Shown: positions 43,413 through 55,584, counted from the stretch's first letter. The stretch: DNA of 64,000 nt from Phymatolithon calcareum (GCA_977006965.1 OZ345355.1:2914001-2978000); one strand, 5' to 3'. A program made the numbers and translations. The notes: a model not told the origin generated them from the letters alone.

Positions 43413-44463
43413 TATGGTGAGGTTCTGAAGTTCATCATTCGAAAATGAAAAATTCGAACTTCCTGAAAATTGTCTTTCTCATAAAGGCCCTTTACCTCAT
43501 CTTCAATTGCTTAGAGAAATTCATTCCTTCATGGATCACTACCGTCTAAAATGACGGTGTGCATGCTTTCGTCGAAGAGAAATCCTATCGAAGATTCGTC
43601 CTCCTCGAGAGAATCCGCGATTAAGCAATTCGCTTCGTCGACCTATACAATTGCGTCGTAACCATAAATGTTTAGAAGGTCATCAATTTCCTCATCCGGC
43701 TCGCCCAAAATGCTCGGCATCGAAGTCTGGTCTGGAATAATTTCAGCCGACGTGGGATCCACCTGCACGGGGATTTCCTTGTCCGATAGGTCTAATACCG
43801 GCAGTTTGGGAATTCTATTTCCAACATTTCATATAGGAAAACTTTTCCTGGATGCGGAACAGCCTCATCGTCCTTCTCATCATCTCTAGAAATTCCGTAA
43901 AGCTCCGGTCTTAATAAATAAATACCCTCCTTCAACTCACTGACTCATTGAATAGCGTACGGCTGCACAATACAATTGGGTTCCTGCACGATGATGGAAA
44001 TTTTGGCCAAAGAAATGAACATTAGGGATTCCCATCGCTTCTTTGTGTCACAATAAACGAGAAATTTGTCACTCATTCAACCAAAACTTGCCTTTTATAG
44101 AGTTGTTCGAGATGTTCGAGGAGTAATTGACTTCTCGGCTTGCCGGAGTTGCATTTTTGCCACAAAAGAAATATATTCCTCTCGAGCCGTATGCAGAATC
44201 TTCATCCTTTCCGCCTGTGGTGCTGCTCCCGGTGCGTGTCGAGGGAAAGGTAAATTCGGCATTACACCGAAAGCAAACAACGTTGGGCAAATCCCTGCTG
44301 GACCAAATTTGGAATTTTGCACACATCACCGAAATTGCCGAAAGGTCGGTATCATTTAACCGAACCTTTCGACTTCTTTTCACCAGGTCAGTACTGCCCT
44401 CGGCCTCCTAGCTCGGCGCAGGATCTACACCAAAGGTATTAATTCCATGAGTTTGTTGCAGTT
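43413..44463. other. Copia linker between integrase and reverse transcriptase relics
   Basis: An acidic linker with many stops on the minus strand, around codons DESSIGFLFDESMHTVI. No domain can be placed reliably. The 104-codon frame 44069-44383 is of unknown meaning. Confidence 0.4.
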
Positions 44464-44846
44464 TTAAGAATGCTGGACGTAACGGCGAAGGGTTTCTCTC
44501 TCCAACAGACATCGCATGGGGAGTATCGATACCCACCGCCCTACAGGTAATTCCTGCTTCTGCTGCATTGCTTGAAAAAGAAGAGAGACAAACTGAACGC
44601 CTTGACCTTGGCGTCGATTATCTGGAGCTCCCAAATAAATTAACACCACATCTCCATGAATGTTCGCCGAATACTTTCCGTCGAGTCAGTTTCGAGAAAA
44701 TGTGCGGCCTGCTAATGCGTGGTCTTGTCCACTGCATGCAAAACCAATTTTATTTGAATGTGCATGATGTCCACAACGACTTCATTGTTGAGTATAAGGT
44801 CTTCCCGAGGCACGGCAACTTGAAAGATGTACAGTTCCAGTGCTAA
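44464..44846 (-). pseudogene. Copia integrase core relic
   Basis: Read on the minus strand from 44846, the translation gives VPREDLILNNEVVVDIMHI, then KLVLHAVDKTTH and AAHFLETDS, matching the integrase core around its first catalytic Asp. It continues FMEMWC, FIWELQIIDAK. Three stop codons and a frame change are present. The zinc-binding HHCC region could not be recognised upstream. Confidence 0.75.
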
Positions 44847-45741
44847 AAATTTGCTCTCTCGGAAACGAGATCGGATGTCCGCCATCAGTTTTCGAGTGAC
44901 ACTGTCGAACTTCTTGGGCTTTAATCGATTAAGAAAATCGTGCGTTCTACTAATCTCTGGATGATCAAATCTGAAATGGAGTTTTCGAAGCTCTATCTCT
45001 GTGAAAAGACATTCCGCCTCATATTTCCACCTCAGCTAGAGATTTCCAAGATCTCTAATAGCTGCGGTCCTTTTCCGAACTGAATTAAGTTTTCCACTTG
45101 ATTTAAACCATGCGTTCGAATCTTATCTTATTCAAGAAGTCCAAGAATTAATGGAAAATCGGCGTCTTTGTCAATTCGAGCATCGAAATCGAGAATTGAC
45201 ATACCATATAGAAATTTGAAAGTAGCAACAGCAATACATTCAGAGCCTCCATGACCAGAAAGTGCATAATGCCCTTTAAGTTATCTCATCGTTGTTGAGT
45301 TTGCTGTGAAATTTCTATACTCATCGAGCTGGGAAACCCCACAAAGTGAACCCGTAGAGCCGTTATCAATCATGATTCCGAGAAAATATTGCTGAGATAC
45401 CTCAGCGAATTTTTCCCGATCGCTTTCTGGACCACCAACGATGGAAATCATTACGACCCTTACTGCTGAGGTTTTTACTCGTATTTCCGAAGATAGTATG
45501 TCGCGTCTGATTTTTCATACACTCAATCTTTATGGAGTTAATGATGAAGTTCATTATTGTGCAAGGTTTCCACGAATATCGACTCGTCCAAATTGCTCAC
45601 TATTTCCCCAACAATTCCCCTGACATCATCGATGTTGAACGAGGCGTGGCCTTCTTCATCATCGTTCTCATTTCCATCTTTGCTGGAATTATTTTCCTCT
45701 TCCAGATGTATGCATTACGGACAAAGGTAATCACCTTGCTT
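44847..45741. other. Copia interior between gag and integrase relics
   Basis: The protease would be expected here; no D-T/S-G motif could be recognised in any frame. Sequence is broken. Confidence 0.35.
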
Positions 45742-47220
45742 TTAAGATATCATGCTTCCTATTTCTGCCATCCTGATTTCGCGAAACGCCTCCTTGTCTG
45801 GATTGTTGCAATACGCGAAGAAATTGTCAGACGATCCACAGCCCGTGCATAAGATGATGGATCCATCCCTGTACTTGGGATTTCCCAGTTTTACCATCTC
45901 TGGGAGGTAACCGTCGACGATCACTTTGACCCCACGATGTGTATCAATAGCAGCAGCTATCGATGCTGATAGGGTATCCTTACAATTATCGTGATGATCC
46001 GGACAATATTTCCGCTTGCCCTTTGGCGCCAAATCCGATGCGTCCGCTGAATCCGGATCATTGCGTTCACCGTTATCCATTTTTCGTCTCTTTTTCTTCG
46101 CGGCACGGGACATTTTGAGCTTATTCTCACGCTTGTCCAGTTAATTGGAACCGGAACAGTCCGACGAATCCGAATCATCCGAACCATCGGAAACCTGAAA
46201 GGAACCGATGCTTGGTGCTGACGGAATTGAAGACTTAGAAGACAACGAGGGCGATGAGGATGGAGGTGGAGGAAGAAACCGTCCTGCCTGACGGTTATCA
46301 ACCTTCTGCTTCTTGACCCTATGTGTCATCTTCTTCTCCGTAGATGAGACGTTCGCTGTGAAGAGCTCTTCGAGTGGAGCTTTCTTCCTCTCTACTATGG
46401 GAAACCCACGATGGTCAACACGTGAAGTTGGCATATAAACCATATTCCCGTTTCCAGCGGAGCTCGTTTTTCCTTCCTGCTTCGATGTCCAATTCACAAC
46501 TTCTCGATAGAATTCCAGAAGTGAGTACGTGGCAGGTTCATAAACGTGATCGTCCTTCTTGCGGATACAACCTGCAAGCTACAATACCCTTATCAAATAA
46601 GGGGCATAGACGTAATTGATTTTCTGCAATATCGCCTCGCTCCCGAAAGGGAAGAAATTAGAACTGCCATCTCCATTCCATTTGCTTATCCTTAGAGCTT
46701 ATTGCATGTTCCATCTCGAGCAATAAAGCCACTCATGGCGCATGGAATTCGTCAGTGAAATATTTATCCCGAGGAATAGTCTGTGAACGGCTGCAGTTTC
46801 CGCTCGATCTCGCTGCTACTGAAGGTGTACGAGACGGCGGCATCAGTGGAAACGGAATTTTTTACCGGACGAGTACTGGAAGGACTGGATAGTAACAGTA
46901 CCACTTTCGTATTCTCCAACGCCGACGAGCTTGGACGTGCGGCCCTTTGCCGAGTTGCATGGCCAATTTCTCCCAATTCAGATGACCTTGCTTCGTCTGC
47001 AGGACCGCGCAGAGGTTGCGATGATCCCTCTAGGATTTCTCCGCTTCCAACCGATCTCATAGGGTGCAGTTATCGGACGTCTGTTGATCTCCATGATTGC
47101 CTAAATCAATGTGCTCATCTGCCAGGATACCTAGCGACGGCATTTCGCGCTTCAAGGCGCGACTTTTCCCATTATCTCCTCAAAGACCTCGACTTCCACG
47201 GCCACGACGGTCACGTTTAG
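45742..47220 (-). pseudogene. Copia gag-like region, unit 2
   Basis: The start of gag (about 47220) matches the unit 1 element (PLRGPADEARSS, RQRAARPSSSALEN at 46764-47060). VNWTSKQEGKTSSAGNGNMV begins a 118-codon part (46141-46497) ending in an acidic Ser/Asp tail, DGSDDSDSSDCSGSN. A third part (45742-46113) has a basic start (KKKRRKM) and Cys/His pairs CPDHHDNC and CTGC. At least three frame breaks are present. Gag identity is inferred from position and composition. Confidence 0.5.
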
Positions 47221-47289
47221 TCATATTTTCGCTTGCAGATGTAACACTTTCCCGCGATTGAAACTCATGAGTCTATAAACGACTTATGA

Positions 47290-47749
47290 GCGTCGAAGAA
47301 TCTGGTAAAGCACGTAGACGGTCGAAAATAAATGGGCGAAAATTAAATTTTTTCACTTTTGTCCGTGAACAATTAAAAATTCGTAGCAAAATTTACCGTT
47401 AGCCCCACGGTGGCTTCCCGATCACACCGTTCGCAGGCAAAGTCCGGTCTTCTTGACCGATCAAGGTACGGAAATGAAAGCAAGTTTACTTGTGCGCGAT
47501 TGCTCTCTGCCCTTTTCTCTTTGGTGACCTTGTACCATTCTTAATTATTAATGCATCCAAATGTATTAAACTCTACTCTATCATAGTTGAGTACCCTTGT
47601 ATCAAATAGAACCAGATGAGAGGAGAATCGCGTATTACAGTCTCCAAACGTCGACTTTTTCAAATGCCTGTAGCTCCGGAGCCTTGAATTTTGAGGATTT
47701 CCGTTAAACGCAAATGACCCAGCGTTTTCAGCCCCTTCCCGCCATCTGA
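47290..47749 (-). repeat. Copia LTR (5'), short form, unit 2
   Basis: It matches 15224-15692 throughout, without the 800-bp block, and is followed by the same array flank (GTGAGCCATAATGAATAG). Confidence 0.6.
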
Positions 47750-48227
47750 TCAGGTGAGCCATAATGAATAGAATTGATTAATACATGGGGAGCATAGTGC
47801 ACACACGTGTGATGTGCACAATGTGACGTTGGAATTTTACAAGTGCACCGGACAGTACCGCATGGTGCACAACACGAATGTACGGTAAAACAGTTGTTGC
47901 GACAACGCGGCTCTCGGGATGAAGAACAGGAATTGGGGGACGAAATCTTGAGTATGATACACACTAGCTATCATATATTCAGTGTACAGTATCAGGAGTA
48001 TTCCGAATCGCCTGTCTTGGCAATGGTTATGCACCTTTACTAAATGATCAGCTAATTTACGTGCAGCACGGGCCAGACACGCGGAATTGAGTTTTTTATG
48101 CCTCCATCATATCTTGGAACGCCTGCACTGCCGGGTAGAGGTCGGACCGGACAGTTTAACATCCACTCCGTTTCGAAAATATTGAAAATTTTTCAATCCG
48201 CATCTGTGAATGGGTGGATAAAGCCCA
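47750..48227. other. Array flank, unit 2, with the empty sites of unit 1 insertions
   Basis: It corresponds to 15693-15832 joined to 26317-26663 and 27636-27740. It preserves the uninterrupted targets of the CACTA-like element (about 47898), the 100-bp MITE (about 47985) and the 972-bp element (about 48133). No gene. Confidence 0.7.
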
Positions 48228-48485
48228 ACCCGTCCTGTACTTTTTTATTGCAATTTTTTTAAAGCCTCGCAGTCTTACGAACATACGGGCAGGGCTTCCT
48301 CAGGTGCTGCCCTCGCTAGGGCGGCTCTAATCTTATGTCTGGCATTCTATCTGAGACCCTAGCATGTGTTCGGTTGTTTTGATTGCTCTTCGTAGCAGTT
48401 TCGAGGTGTCGCTTCTTCTTTCAGTACAGGTCTTCTTCATGCTGCATATTCTTGATGATGCTTTTGCTGAAGAGCAAAAGATCAT

Positions 48486-51400
48486 CTAATGCCTTCTCAG
48501 TTGCCGCTCGTCGTCTTCCTTGAGTTCATAGGCTGACAAGTTGCGATCCAGGGTCTCCATGTGCTGTCTGACTTTGTTTCCGAATCTATCTACCATCAGT
48601 GTGGTAGACACTTGGGGAAATCTTCCAAAGGCGTACTGAACCGCCAGTTGCCTGTGTTTCAGTTGTGGAAATTTGAGTATTGCAGGGAGTTCTCTTGTCT
48701 TGTCATACGGAATTTTCCTCTTTCTCTTTGATTCAAGGCTCTCTCCTTCCTTTTTCAGTAATGCTGATCGGAGTTCTTCTGCAGATTGGTTCGCTATTAA
48801 ATGCTTCATCGCTTCATCAAACGGTTCTCTGGTTTCCATTGATGTGATGTCTTTAATTGTGGCTTGAAGCTCTTCTGAATTTCTTCTCTCTGATATTTGC
48901 ACTAGAAACTTTTCTTTCTTCGCCATGGTCCTTCCCAGCATCTTGAGAGCTAGAATTTCCCGTCGATGGGAAGCAGCTTGGATTCGACATATTAGGCGAA
49001 GTCTATCCGTCTTTTCTCGTGCCAGTGGCCCGAAGACTTGTCTGAAAAACGTTTTTTCAACTTCCTTGACCGCGCTCTGGACATTTTCTGTCCACGGTGT
49101 TAAGTGTATAGCGTACTCCCAGCGTGGCTGGATTAATGCCTTGTATACTTGGATGCATTTATGTATGCCAATTCCCTTCTCGAATACCCCTACTGAACGG
49201 ACCTCGTACAGAGCGATCCTAGCCTTCTTGAGGCGTTGCAACATCAGTGTATCTGTAACCCCCTCCGGTCCTAGGGATACTCCGATGTAGGTGACTCCGC
49301 GACATGTGCGAGGGCCTTATTAGCCAGCTGGAATGTCGCGCCCGCCGTCTCATCCGATTCAAGTATCTTGCTTTTTCCTTGTTTCGTGTTCCATGTCATC
49401 CCGCGTTCTGGGGCCAATGGAGTGGCTTTGTCTAGCAATCCCTGCAGGGCGGAAGGTGATTTCGCTATGACAATTACGTCGTCTACGAAGAGGATTGAAA
49501 GAACGTCGGCCCAATCTCTGGGCACGTCTCCCATGCGTTCCGCAAACTCATCCATGAAGATTTTGTATAGACTTGGACTGAGAGGGGACCCCTGTGGTAC
49601 TCCTCTGTCCACTAGAAACCAGTTCTTATCAGTATCTCGGATGGTTGACAACCAGGACGGTGTCAAGAATGCTTCTGTCATAGCGCATAACTTTGGTGGC
49701 AGTAACTGTCTCATTCTGGCCACCAGATGTTTTCTTGGGACGGTGTCGTATGCAGCCTTGAGGTCCAGTACTGCTACGCACCGTTTTTGGCCTCGCCTAG
49801 GATTGCGAGTTCTGTACTTTTCACTTTTTGGAACCCGAGTTGGAACCAGTGGTTGGAGTATACCCCGCGGAGCATACTGTCTATTGCCGTTTTAATAACT
49901 TTCCTTGCATGACTGAGCAGGGATATTGGGCCATAATTTTCAGGTTCGTGGTGTGGTCCTTTCTTGTGAATATGTACCAATAGGGCCTTCTGCCAGTACA
50001 TTGGCATGTCTCCGCACCTCCCACAGTCTTTCCATAGGGCTGTATGAACCTCCGCATTCAGAGGTACGTCTAACTTCAGCATTTCAGATTTGATCTCGTC
50101 TACACCTGGGGCTTTTCCAGTTGGAGACTTTCGAATGGCTTCTTCGATTGATTCCTTCAATCCTTCGGGACACCGGAATTTCCTGGGGAAAGGTTGCCAC
50201 TTTTCGGTGCTGTGGCAAATTCTCGAAATGAGTGCTGAGAATAATGCATGGTTCATTGGTTTTCCAGTCATCTTGTTGCGAGTTGTTCTCCCTTTTATCT
50301 TTTTCTTCATCCTGGCTAGCTGCTTCACCGCTGCTGGACCATCTTTCTCTTCGAGTTCAGAGAGTTATTCCTGGTATTGCTCGCTCTTTCGCTGGTTGAC
50401 TTTGGTTCTCACTTGATACTTGCATTCGTGATATCGGTCCCAGTCTTCTGATGATTTGGATAGTCTAGCTCGCTTGTATATTTTCTTTCGCTTCAGGGCT
50501 AGTTTGTCCAGTTCGGAGCTCCAAAACGGTTTATAGAGCGAGGGAATTCGTTTTCTTACCCTCCAAGGGTCACACCAGGTCTTCACCAATATCTTGTACC
50601 AGTGATGCAGTTGCCGTGAGGTGTCGCACTGCTGGAGCCCCGCTATGATTCCGGGCAGTTCCGAACGATACTTCAGACGCACTTTTTCTTGTTTCGTCTT
50701 CTGACGCGTTGTCGAACCGATATCCACTATCTTCCTGTAGATATCCTCCACTTGTTCCGGGGTGGGGCGTCTCTGCAGTTCTTGAATAAGTTCTTGAATT
50801 TGTTCTATGATGGTAACTTTCGTTTTGGTGCCCGCCCAGTCCCTTACACTGACTGGTCTCTAGGACTGGCTACCGTCGCGTTCCTGTCGGATTCTGAGAC
50901 GTGTGCATACTGGTCGGTGTTGTGTGCTCCCTGTCCAGATAATTTCCGGTGAATTTGGAGTGGAGTTCATTATTCCTTTCGTGACAAAGAAGTCAATATT
51001 GCTACTGTATTTCTTTGTCTGAAATGTGGGGCCCTTGCTGGTACGTATAACCCATCCTTTCTCTTCTGACCTCATTACGACTTGGTTTCCTCTTCTGTTT
51101 CTTTGTCGGTCCCATAACTTGTGTCTTGCCTTCCAGTCTCCGAATATGATGGCTTGCCCTCTTGCGTGCCTGGTGATAAGCTTTAGACATTCTTCCGTTT
51201 CCTGTCGCGTAGAATTTGATGACATATATACCACCCCGATTTTCAGGCTTCCCAGTTGTGCGATGACGATTTGGTAGAGTATCCTTGCATGTTTGAATAT
51301 AATCCTGGCTCCACACCCTGTTCGGAACACTAGAGAGACTCTTCCAAAGTTCCTAGCGGACCCACTCCTTCTCCTTGAGTCAGTGTGGTATCTAGGTCCT

Positions 51401-51699
51401 TCTGCGGTGACTAGTGCCGGTCTCGGGGCGTTCATTTTGAACATTTCAGTGCGTATACGTGCTTCCGGCCTCATATGTGTTTCTGTGAGTCCCATTACGT
51501 CGACTCCATGGTCTTTCACCATCCTTTGTAGGTACTCCGGAGTCTCCGGAGATCCGACTACATTCATCGTTGTGATTCTCCAGAATTTGTTAAATATTAT
51601 TTTCCGATGTGGTATCCTCCAAAATTGCGATGAGATTTTCTGTGCTTGTCTCTTTCTCCGGAACTTCATATGTAGTCGGGGCCTTGTTTTCAGGTTCAT
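48486..51699 (-). pseudogene. LINE ORF2: APE endonuclease, reverse transcriptase, C-terminal domain
   Basis: Endonuclease motifs GLTETH, IIFGDWKARHKLWD (N of GDxN replaced by K), NIDFF and QHRPV lie at 50860-51660. RT motifs TGKAPGVDEIKSEML, LLVHIHKKG, GVPQGSPLSPSLY and FVDDVIVIAKS (catalytic DD) lie at 49370-50100. The C-terminal region (48486-49244) contains ESKRKRKIPYD and KHRQLAVQYAFGRFPQ. Stops near 50860 and 50365 are in frame; shifts lie near 49770 and 49270. The element is therefore dead, but recently so. Intact ORF2 nicks DNA and primes reverse transcription at the nick. Confidence 0.9.
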
Positions 51700-53001
51700 G
51701 GGCCGGATGCTCTAAATCTTCTTCATTATAAGTGTGGTGCTCACTTTCCTGTGTTTCACTGCCAGGGAGCGGTAGCCCTCCTTCATGTCGGTCGTCAATG
51801 CCCCCGAGTGCCTCCGTGACGTGTACTGCACTATCTTCGTCTTGGTCGCTGGAACCTGGTGGGGTCGTTGCAGAGGCTAGGTACCAGCTGCTAGCTCCAT
51901 TTCGTAAACTGGGGTGAACAAGGTGCCGACGTGGGAACTGTTCAGCCGTTCGGACCTCCTCGATTTCGAAGTATTTGAGTCTGCGTTCTGCAGCTCTCTC
52001 CAAACCTCGGTACCTTTCTCTGGCGAACGGTTGTGATTCTGAGGATGCACAGTGTCTTGCCATCGCCCTTGTCCTGGCTGCATGTCGTTCCAGAGATTGA
52101 TTCGACTCAAATCCTTGTTTTCCCTTCTTCCCACTTTCAAAGACGTTGTACCTGTACATACAAACCAAGATTGCTTCTTTCAGCAGCTCAGCAATACTGT
52201 ACCTTTCTTTATTTTGGGTCAGGACTTCCATCACTGTGTTTCCGATGAAGGATATGTGGTATACTGTCTTAGAACTCAAAAGATCTCTTACAGCATTCGC
52301 AATTTTCTCTCTGTGGCGTCCAACACCACTATCATACCCTCCATTTCCTATAAGACTAGCTCCAATCAATTGTCATTACAGCTGCATTTACAGAAAGCCC
52401 TTACAGATAGAATTACAGTCATTAAAGTACCGTAGGTTTCGATGCGTACTTACACCATGGAGGATCACCAAGGGCAAACTCTAGAACCGCGGCTTACAGC
52501 TTACAGATGGTTTACATAGCTTGCAACTTACAGATGCTTATTCTGTAAGCATTACAGCGGTGCTTGCGGGGGGCTCGGAAGCCGCTTCGCGGCTTCCAGA
52601 TTCTTCCATTGATTCATTTCTCATATTGCCAAGTCATTCTTGATCCAATTCTTTATCTATAAAGGTCGCCGCTTCGCGGCGCCCTCGGCTTTCCGCCGGG
52701 GAACAACCCGACCACAACCAGTGTGCCAACTTGTGCGATTAACAACCCCACGCTCTCGCGGTTCCTTGGGAATTCTTTTGAAATACAATGCACCTAGTCT
52801 CGGTCTCGGGCCTCTTGGTTGCATGAGGTTTCCCATCTTGTTCGTGAAGATTTTTAGCTTCTCTTTGTCAGCTTCGCTAATTTGGGTGAGTTGCTTCATT
52901 GGGCGGTTGGAGTTGCTTGCTATTGTCTCCTCTCTTCTCTTTTGGTCCATCTTGCCGCTTGTGTGGCCTTGGACTCTCAGTATGGCTTCCCGATATGGCA
53001 T
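51590..53001 (-). pseudogene. LINE second frame (ORF1b), split by a solo LTR
   Basis: The frame starts at ATG 53001 inside the last codons of ORF1 (25-nt overlap), runs to the LTR at 52752, and resumes after it as far as 51590, overlapping the start of ORF2 by 110 nt. Subtracting the 441-bp LTR plus one CTCTC duplication (446 bp) leaves one continuous frame of 321 codons. It is charged and Gln/Glu-rich, with an acidic C-terminus (DEDSAVHVTEALG, ETSTENLIAILEDTTSENN). No known domain. Confidence 0.65.
52312..52752 (+). mobile_element. Solo LTR, family B, inside the LINE
   Basis: It starts TGTGGCGTCCAACACC, flanked by CTCTC at 52307-52311 and 52753-52757. It contains TTACAG hexamers, a TATAAA at about 52658 and TTCGCGG hairpins. 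It is the third copy of this LTR family in the window. Confidence 0.88.
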
Positions 53002-54053
53002 TCTCTTGTGTTGTATATCTTGATTATCGTTTTCTTCAGGTCCTGTATGTTTTTCTCAATCTTGGGGGGTTCTTCTTCGGTTGATTCTTCCATTGCTCCA
53101 GGATCTCCATTTCGGAGCCTCTTGTTCTCCTCTCGGAGTGCTCTCACTGATGCCTCCAGCATGGCCACCTTTTCTTCTGTTTCTTTCAGGCTGATTTCCA
53201 TTGTCTTCAGCTTCGTCTTCATCTCTTCAACATCTTCGACTGTTTGGCAGTGTTTAGCCTCCTTTTGGATATCTCTGTTTACCATTGCCAGAAATGGTGC
53301 CAGCGTATCCTCTGTGGCTGCCAGCTTACTCTGCAGCTCTTCCACTTTGGTCTCCATGTTCGTGAAGACGTCAGCTGTTACGTAACCATTGACATCTTTC
53401 TTTGACCCACTCTTGGTCAGTGCCGTAGCTCGGGTATTAGCTACTGCAGTGGAAGATGGAGCGTCTCTGGCCTTTTCTGCTTTTCCTGCGTCCTGAACAG
53501 CTTCTGCTTGGTCTCTGCCTGTAGCTCTAGGGATGATGTTGTGAAAAAATTCACTAGCATCCAGTCCCTCTTTGCCGAAGGGATATTCTCTGCACGTCAG
53601 TGCAAGGGGAGAGCGTGCACTTCCTCCTGTCAATTTCAGCGTTCCTTTCTTGCTACAGCCTCCACACTCCGCCACATTACGGATTCTCACAAATTTTTGC
53701 CTACTGGGGTTCTCTTTTACCGTGCTGGGTAAAGTCGCCGTTTGCTTTGCTTTTCTCGATCTCGACTTGGATGTGTTATTGACTTCTCTCTTGTTCTCGC
53801 CGTCTTTGCTCGCGTCCGGCACGCCTTTCGCCTGTGCACGCGTAACTGCCCCGGTGGGCCGTTTTCCCTGCGCGGGCTTTTTCAAAAAAATATTTATTTT
53901 TTTGCTTTTAAAATCCGCCGGCGACTGTGGGTGGCTCGCCCGGCGGCTTGATCGCCTGTTTCTTGCAATCTGCCAAAGGAGAGTCGTGTCCTTCCCCTCT
54001 TCGTCGTCTCCCGGAGCGAGATTCGACTCCATGGATGGCCTCATTTGGTCCAT
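52977..54053 (-). CDS. LINE ORF1: nucleic-acid-binding coiled-coil protein (358 aa)
   Basis: ATG at 54053 (MDQMRPSMESNLAPGDDEEG) lies 15 nt inside the LINE 5' end. The N-terminal third is basic (RRSSRRASHPQ, KSRSRKAKQT). Cys pairs ECGGC and TCREYPFGKEG suggest a zinc knuckle-like or gag-like site. Residues about 235-320 form a long coiled coil (METKVEELQSKLAATEDTL, KTKLKTMEISLKETEEK, REENKRLRNG). This is the usual LINE ORF1 design: trimerisation plus RNA binding. The frame is intact. Confidence 0.75.
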   Translation of the reverse strand: MDQMRPSMESNLAPGDDEEGKDTTLLWQIARNRRSSRRASHPQSPADFKSKKINIFLKKPAQGKRPTGAVTRAQAKGVPDASKDGENKREVNNTSKSRSRKAKQTATLPSTVKENPSRQKFVRIRNVAECGGCSKKGTLKLTGGSARSPLALTCREYPFGKEGLDASEFFHNIIPRATGRDQAEAVQDAGKAEKARDAPSSTAVANTRATALTKSGSKKDVNGYVTADVFTNMETKVEELQSKLAATEDTLAPFLAMVNRDIQKEAKHCQTVEDVEEMKTKLKTMEISLKETEEKVAMLEASVRALREENKRLRNGDPGAMEESTEEEPPKIEKNIQDLKKTIIKIYNTRECHIGKPY

Positions 54054-54081
54054 AGCACCCCCCGGCTGACCCGTCCTGTAC

Positions 54082-55052
54082 TGTGCCACATATTTGGTGA
54101 CTTTTTCGGATCAGCCTTCGCTTTCAAAAATTCAAATCTTAAAAATCCTTTTTTCCCCCTTTTTCAATCGGATTCAGGCTTACGATTCTAAAATATCCGT
54201 TCCGCGCACGATTAATTTAACTATTTAGCGGTTCTATCCCTATCCATTCCGTTAAAAATGACCGAATCCAATCCGAGTCGGTTTTCCAAAATGTTGTGAG
54301 TAATCCGTCCTGATTTCCAAAATTTCTTACTAGACTACTGATTAATTCGTCCGGTCGGACCTCTACTGCCTAGTGAAAGACGAAAGAGTGGAGCCCCTCG
54401 CGACAGACAAGTGTCAGGCAATCCGCTACCGGGACGCACTTCTCCGAATGTGACCGAACATCGCAGAACGAGACCCAATCGGGAGCCAGGAGACGCGCTG
54501 GTGGGAGGAAGAGACTCGGATACCCCACCGCCGAATCCCGATCCCGAACGACTGCGCAGCTAGCACTGCATTGAGACTGCCAAGTACAGGTCCCACCACA
54601 GTTGTACTCGGTACCTAGGTCGTTTCCCCAGTGACCCGTAAACAATTGTGTGGCTATACGGCGCAAACGGGGGTTCAAATGGATAAGAACTCTGCGATCT
54701 TTACTACTTATCCACAATTGAACGAGATGCCAGCGAAGGGAATTAGTAACGAACCTTGAGAACTTGACTGACCACTGGCCACGCCTTCTGAGCTGGAGAC
54801 CAGCAGCACCGGACAGCGTCGCATCAAGGGTAATTCGGCTTGACAAGTACAGATTGCCCTAATGAGATGTCCGTAGTAGGTATGATACACGAAGCTAGAA
54901 ACCCTCCAGAATGGAAAGTTGCCAACTTACTCCTTCAAGGTTGCACCGGAACCGCAATAAAATGAACAATTACGTCTCCATCATAAGTTATCATATATTT
55001 CCCCTCCGCGACAGACTGGCCAACTTTTACCAGTGAGTGCCATTTCTGGTCT
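54082..55052. other. Array flank, unit 2
   Basis: It continues unit 1 positions 27750-28740. The minus frame 54370-54846 (GHWGNDLGTEYNC, SQCSASCAVV, LPPARLLAPDWVSFC) is the counterpart of 27882-28337. Conserved between copies, but function is unassigned. Confidence 0.4.
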
Positions 55053-55080
55053 CTAGTGTCTATGTGCCGAACGTCCTCAA

Positions 55081-55584
55081 TTGAGGACCCAGTCCTCAAA
55101 TGAGGACGGATTCAAAAGCTCGGAAAAGTTAGTAAATCGAACGCAGAACGGATCATCTGCGCCATTACTGAAAAGCCGAACTTGTGTAGTGGGTGAGGAG
55201 TACCGCAACTACTACCTTAAAATCTCTTCGTTCGGCGCTAGCAACGAAAATATAGTGGTCATCCAGAAGTACCAGACCTGCCATGCCACGAGAAAAAGTC
55301 CGGCCCCTCGTGGTCGGTACATCCATACACGCAAAGGAAGCATCGGTGACAGGTCTCGTAGAATGCTCCAGACAATATGGAGCCTTTTCCAAGTAAAAAA
55401 GGTTGAGTGGTATCGTTCAGGAAGTACGGGAGGAAAACTGAATGGTCGCGCGAGCATATCACTTTGCGTAAAATGTGTCATAGTTTGGCGTTCGCCGAAG
55501 AAGACTAATTTTAAGACAGTCAACCTGTTCAACGTCAAGATAGGGGACACTGAAGATGGCATTGCAGAAGCTCATCAGCCTTGA
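55081..55584 (+). CDS. Unassigned 167-codon frame in TIR element 1
   Basis: It starts inside the left subterminal palindromes and overlaps the later frame at 55556. Lys/Arg/Ser-rich with Cys pairs (SLCVKCVIVW) but no recognised domain. It might be the N-terminus of the transposase in an intact relative. Coding is uncertain. Confidence 0.3.
   Translation: MRTQSSNEDGFKSSEKLVNRTQNGSSAPLLKSRTCVVGEEYRNYYLKISSFGASNENIVVIQKYQTCHATRKSPAPRGRYIHTRKGSIGDRSRRMLQTIWSLFQVKKVEWYRSGSTGGKLNGRASISLCVKCVIVWRSPKKTNFKTVNLFNVKIGDTEDGIAEAHQP

Larger units (their letters stand above)
38852..47749 (-). mobile_element. Copia-type LTR element of unit 2, with nested LTR insertions
   Basis: LTRs at 38852-40127 and 47290-47749 enclose minus-strand relics in Copia order: gag, integrase, reverse transcriptase, RNase H. 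All are broken by stops and shifts. Two LTRs of another family (40281-40693, 41836-42258) are inserted in it. It occupies the same site as the deleted element of unit 1. Confidence 0.8.
48241..54068 (-). mobile_element. Full-length APE-type LINE, 5.8 kb, 13-bp target duplication
   Basis: It is flanked by ACCCGTCCTGTAC at 48228-48240 and 54069-54081; unit 1 has a single copy of this site at about 27745. The T run at 48241 is the 3' tail of this minus-strand element, and the 5' end lies 15 nt before the ORF1 ATG. It encodes ORF1, an overlapping second frame, endonuclease and reverse transcriptase. A solo LTR (52312-52752) splits it. Confidence 0.92.

Noticed and set aside
53572-54069. 165-codon plus-strand frame with hydrophobic runs
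   Set aside because: It is antisense to LINE ORF1 and arises from the basic, Ser-rich coding strand.
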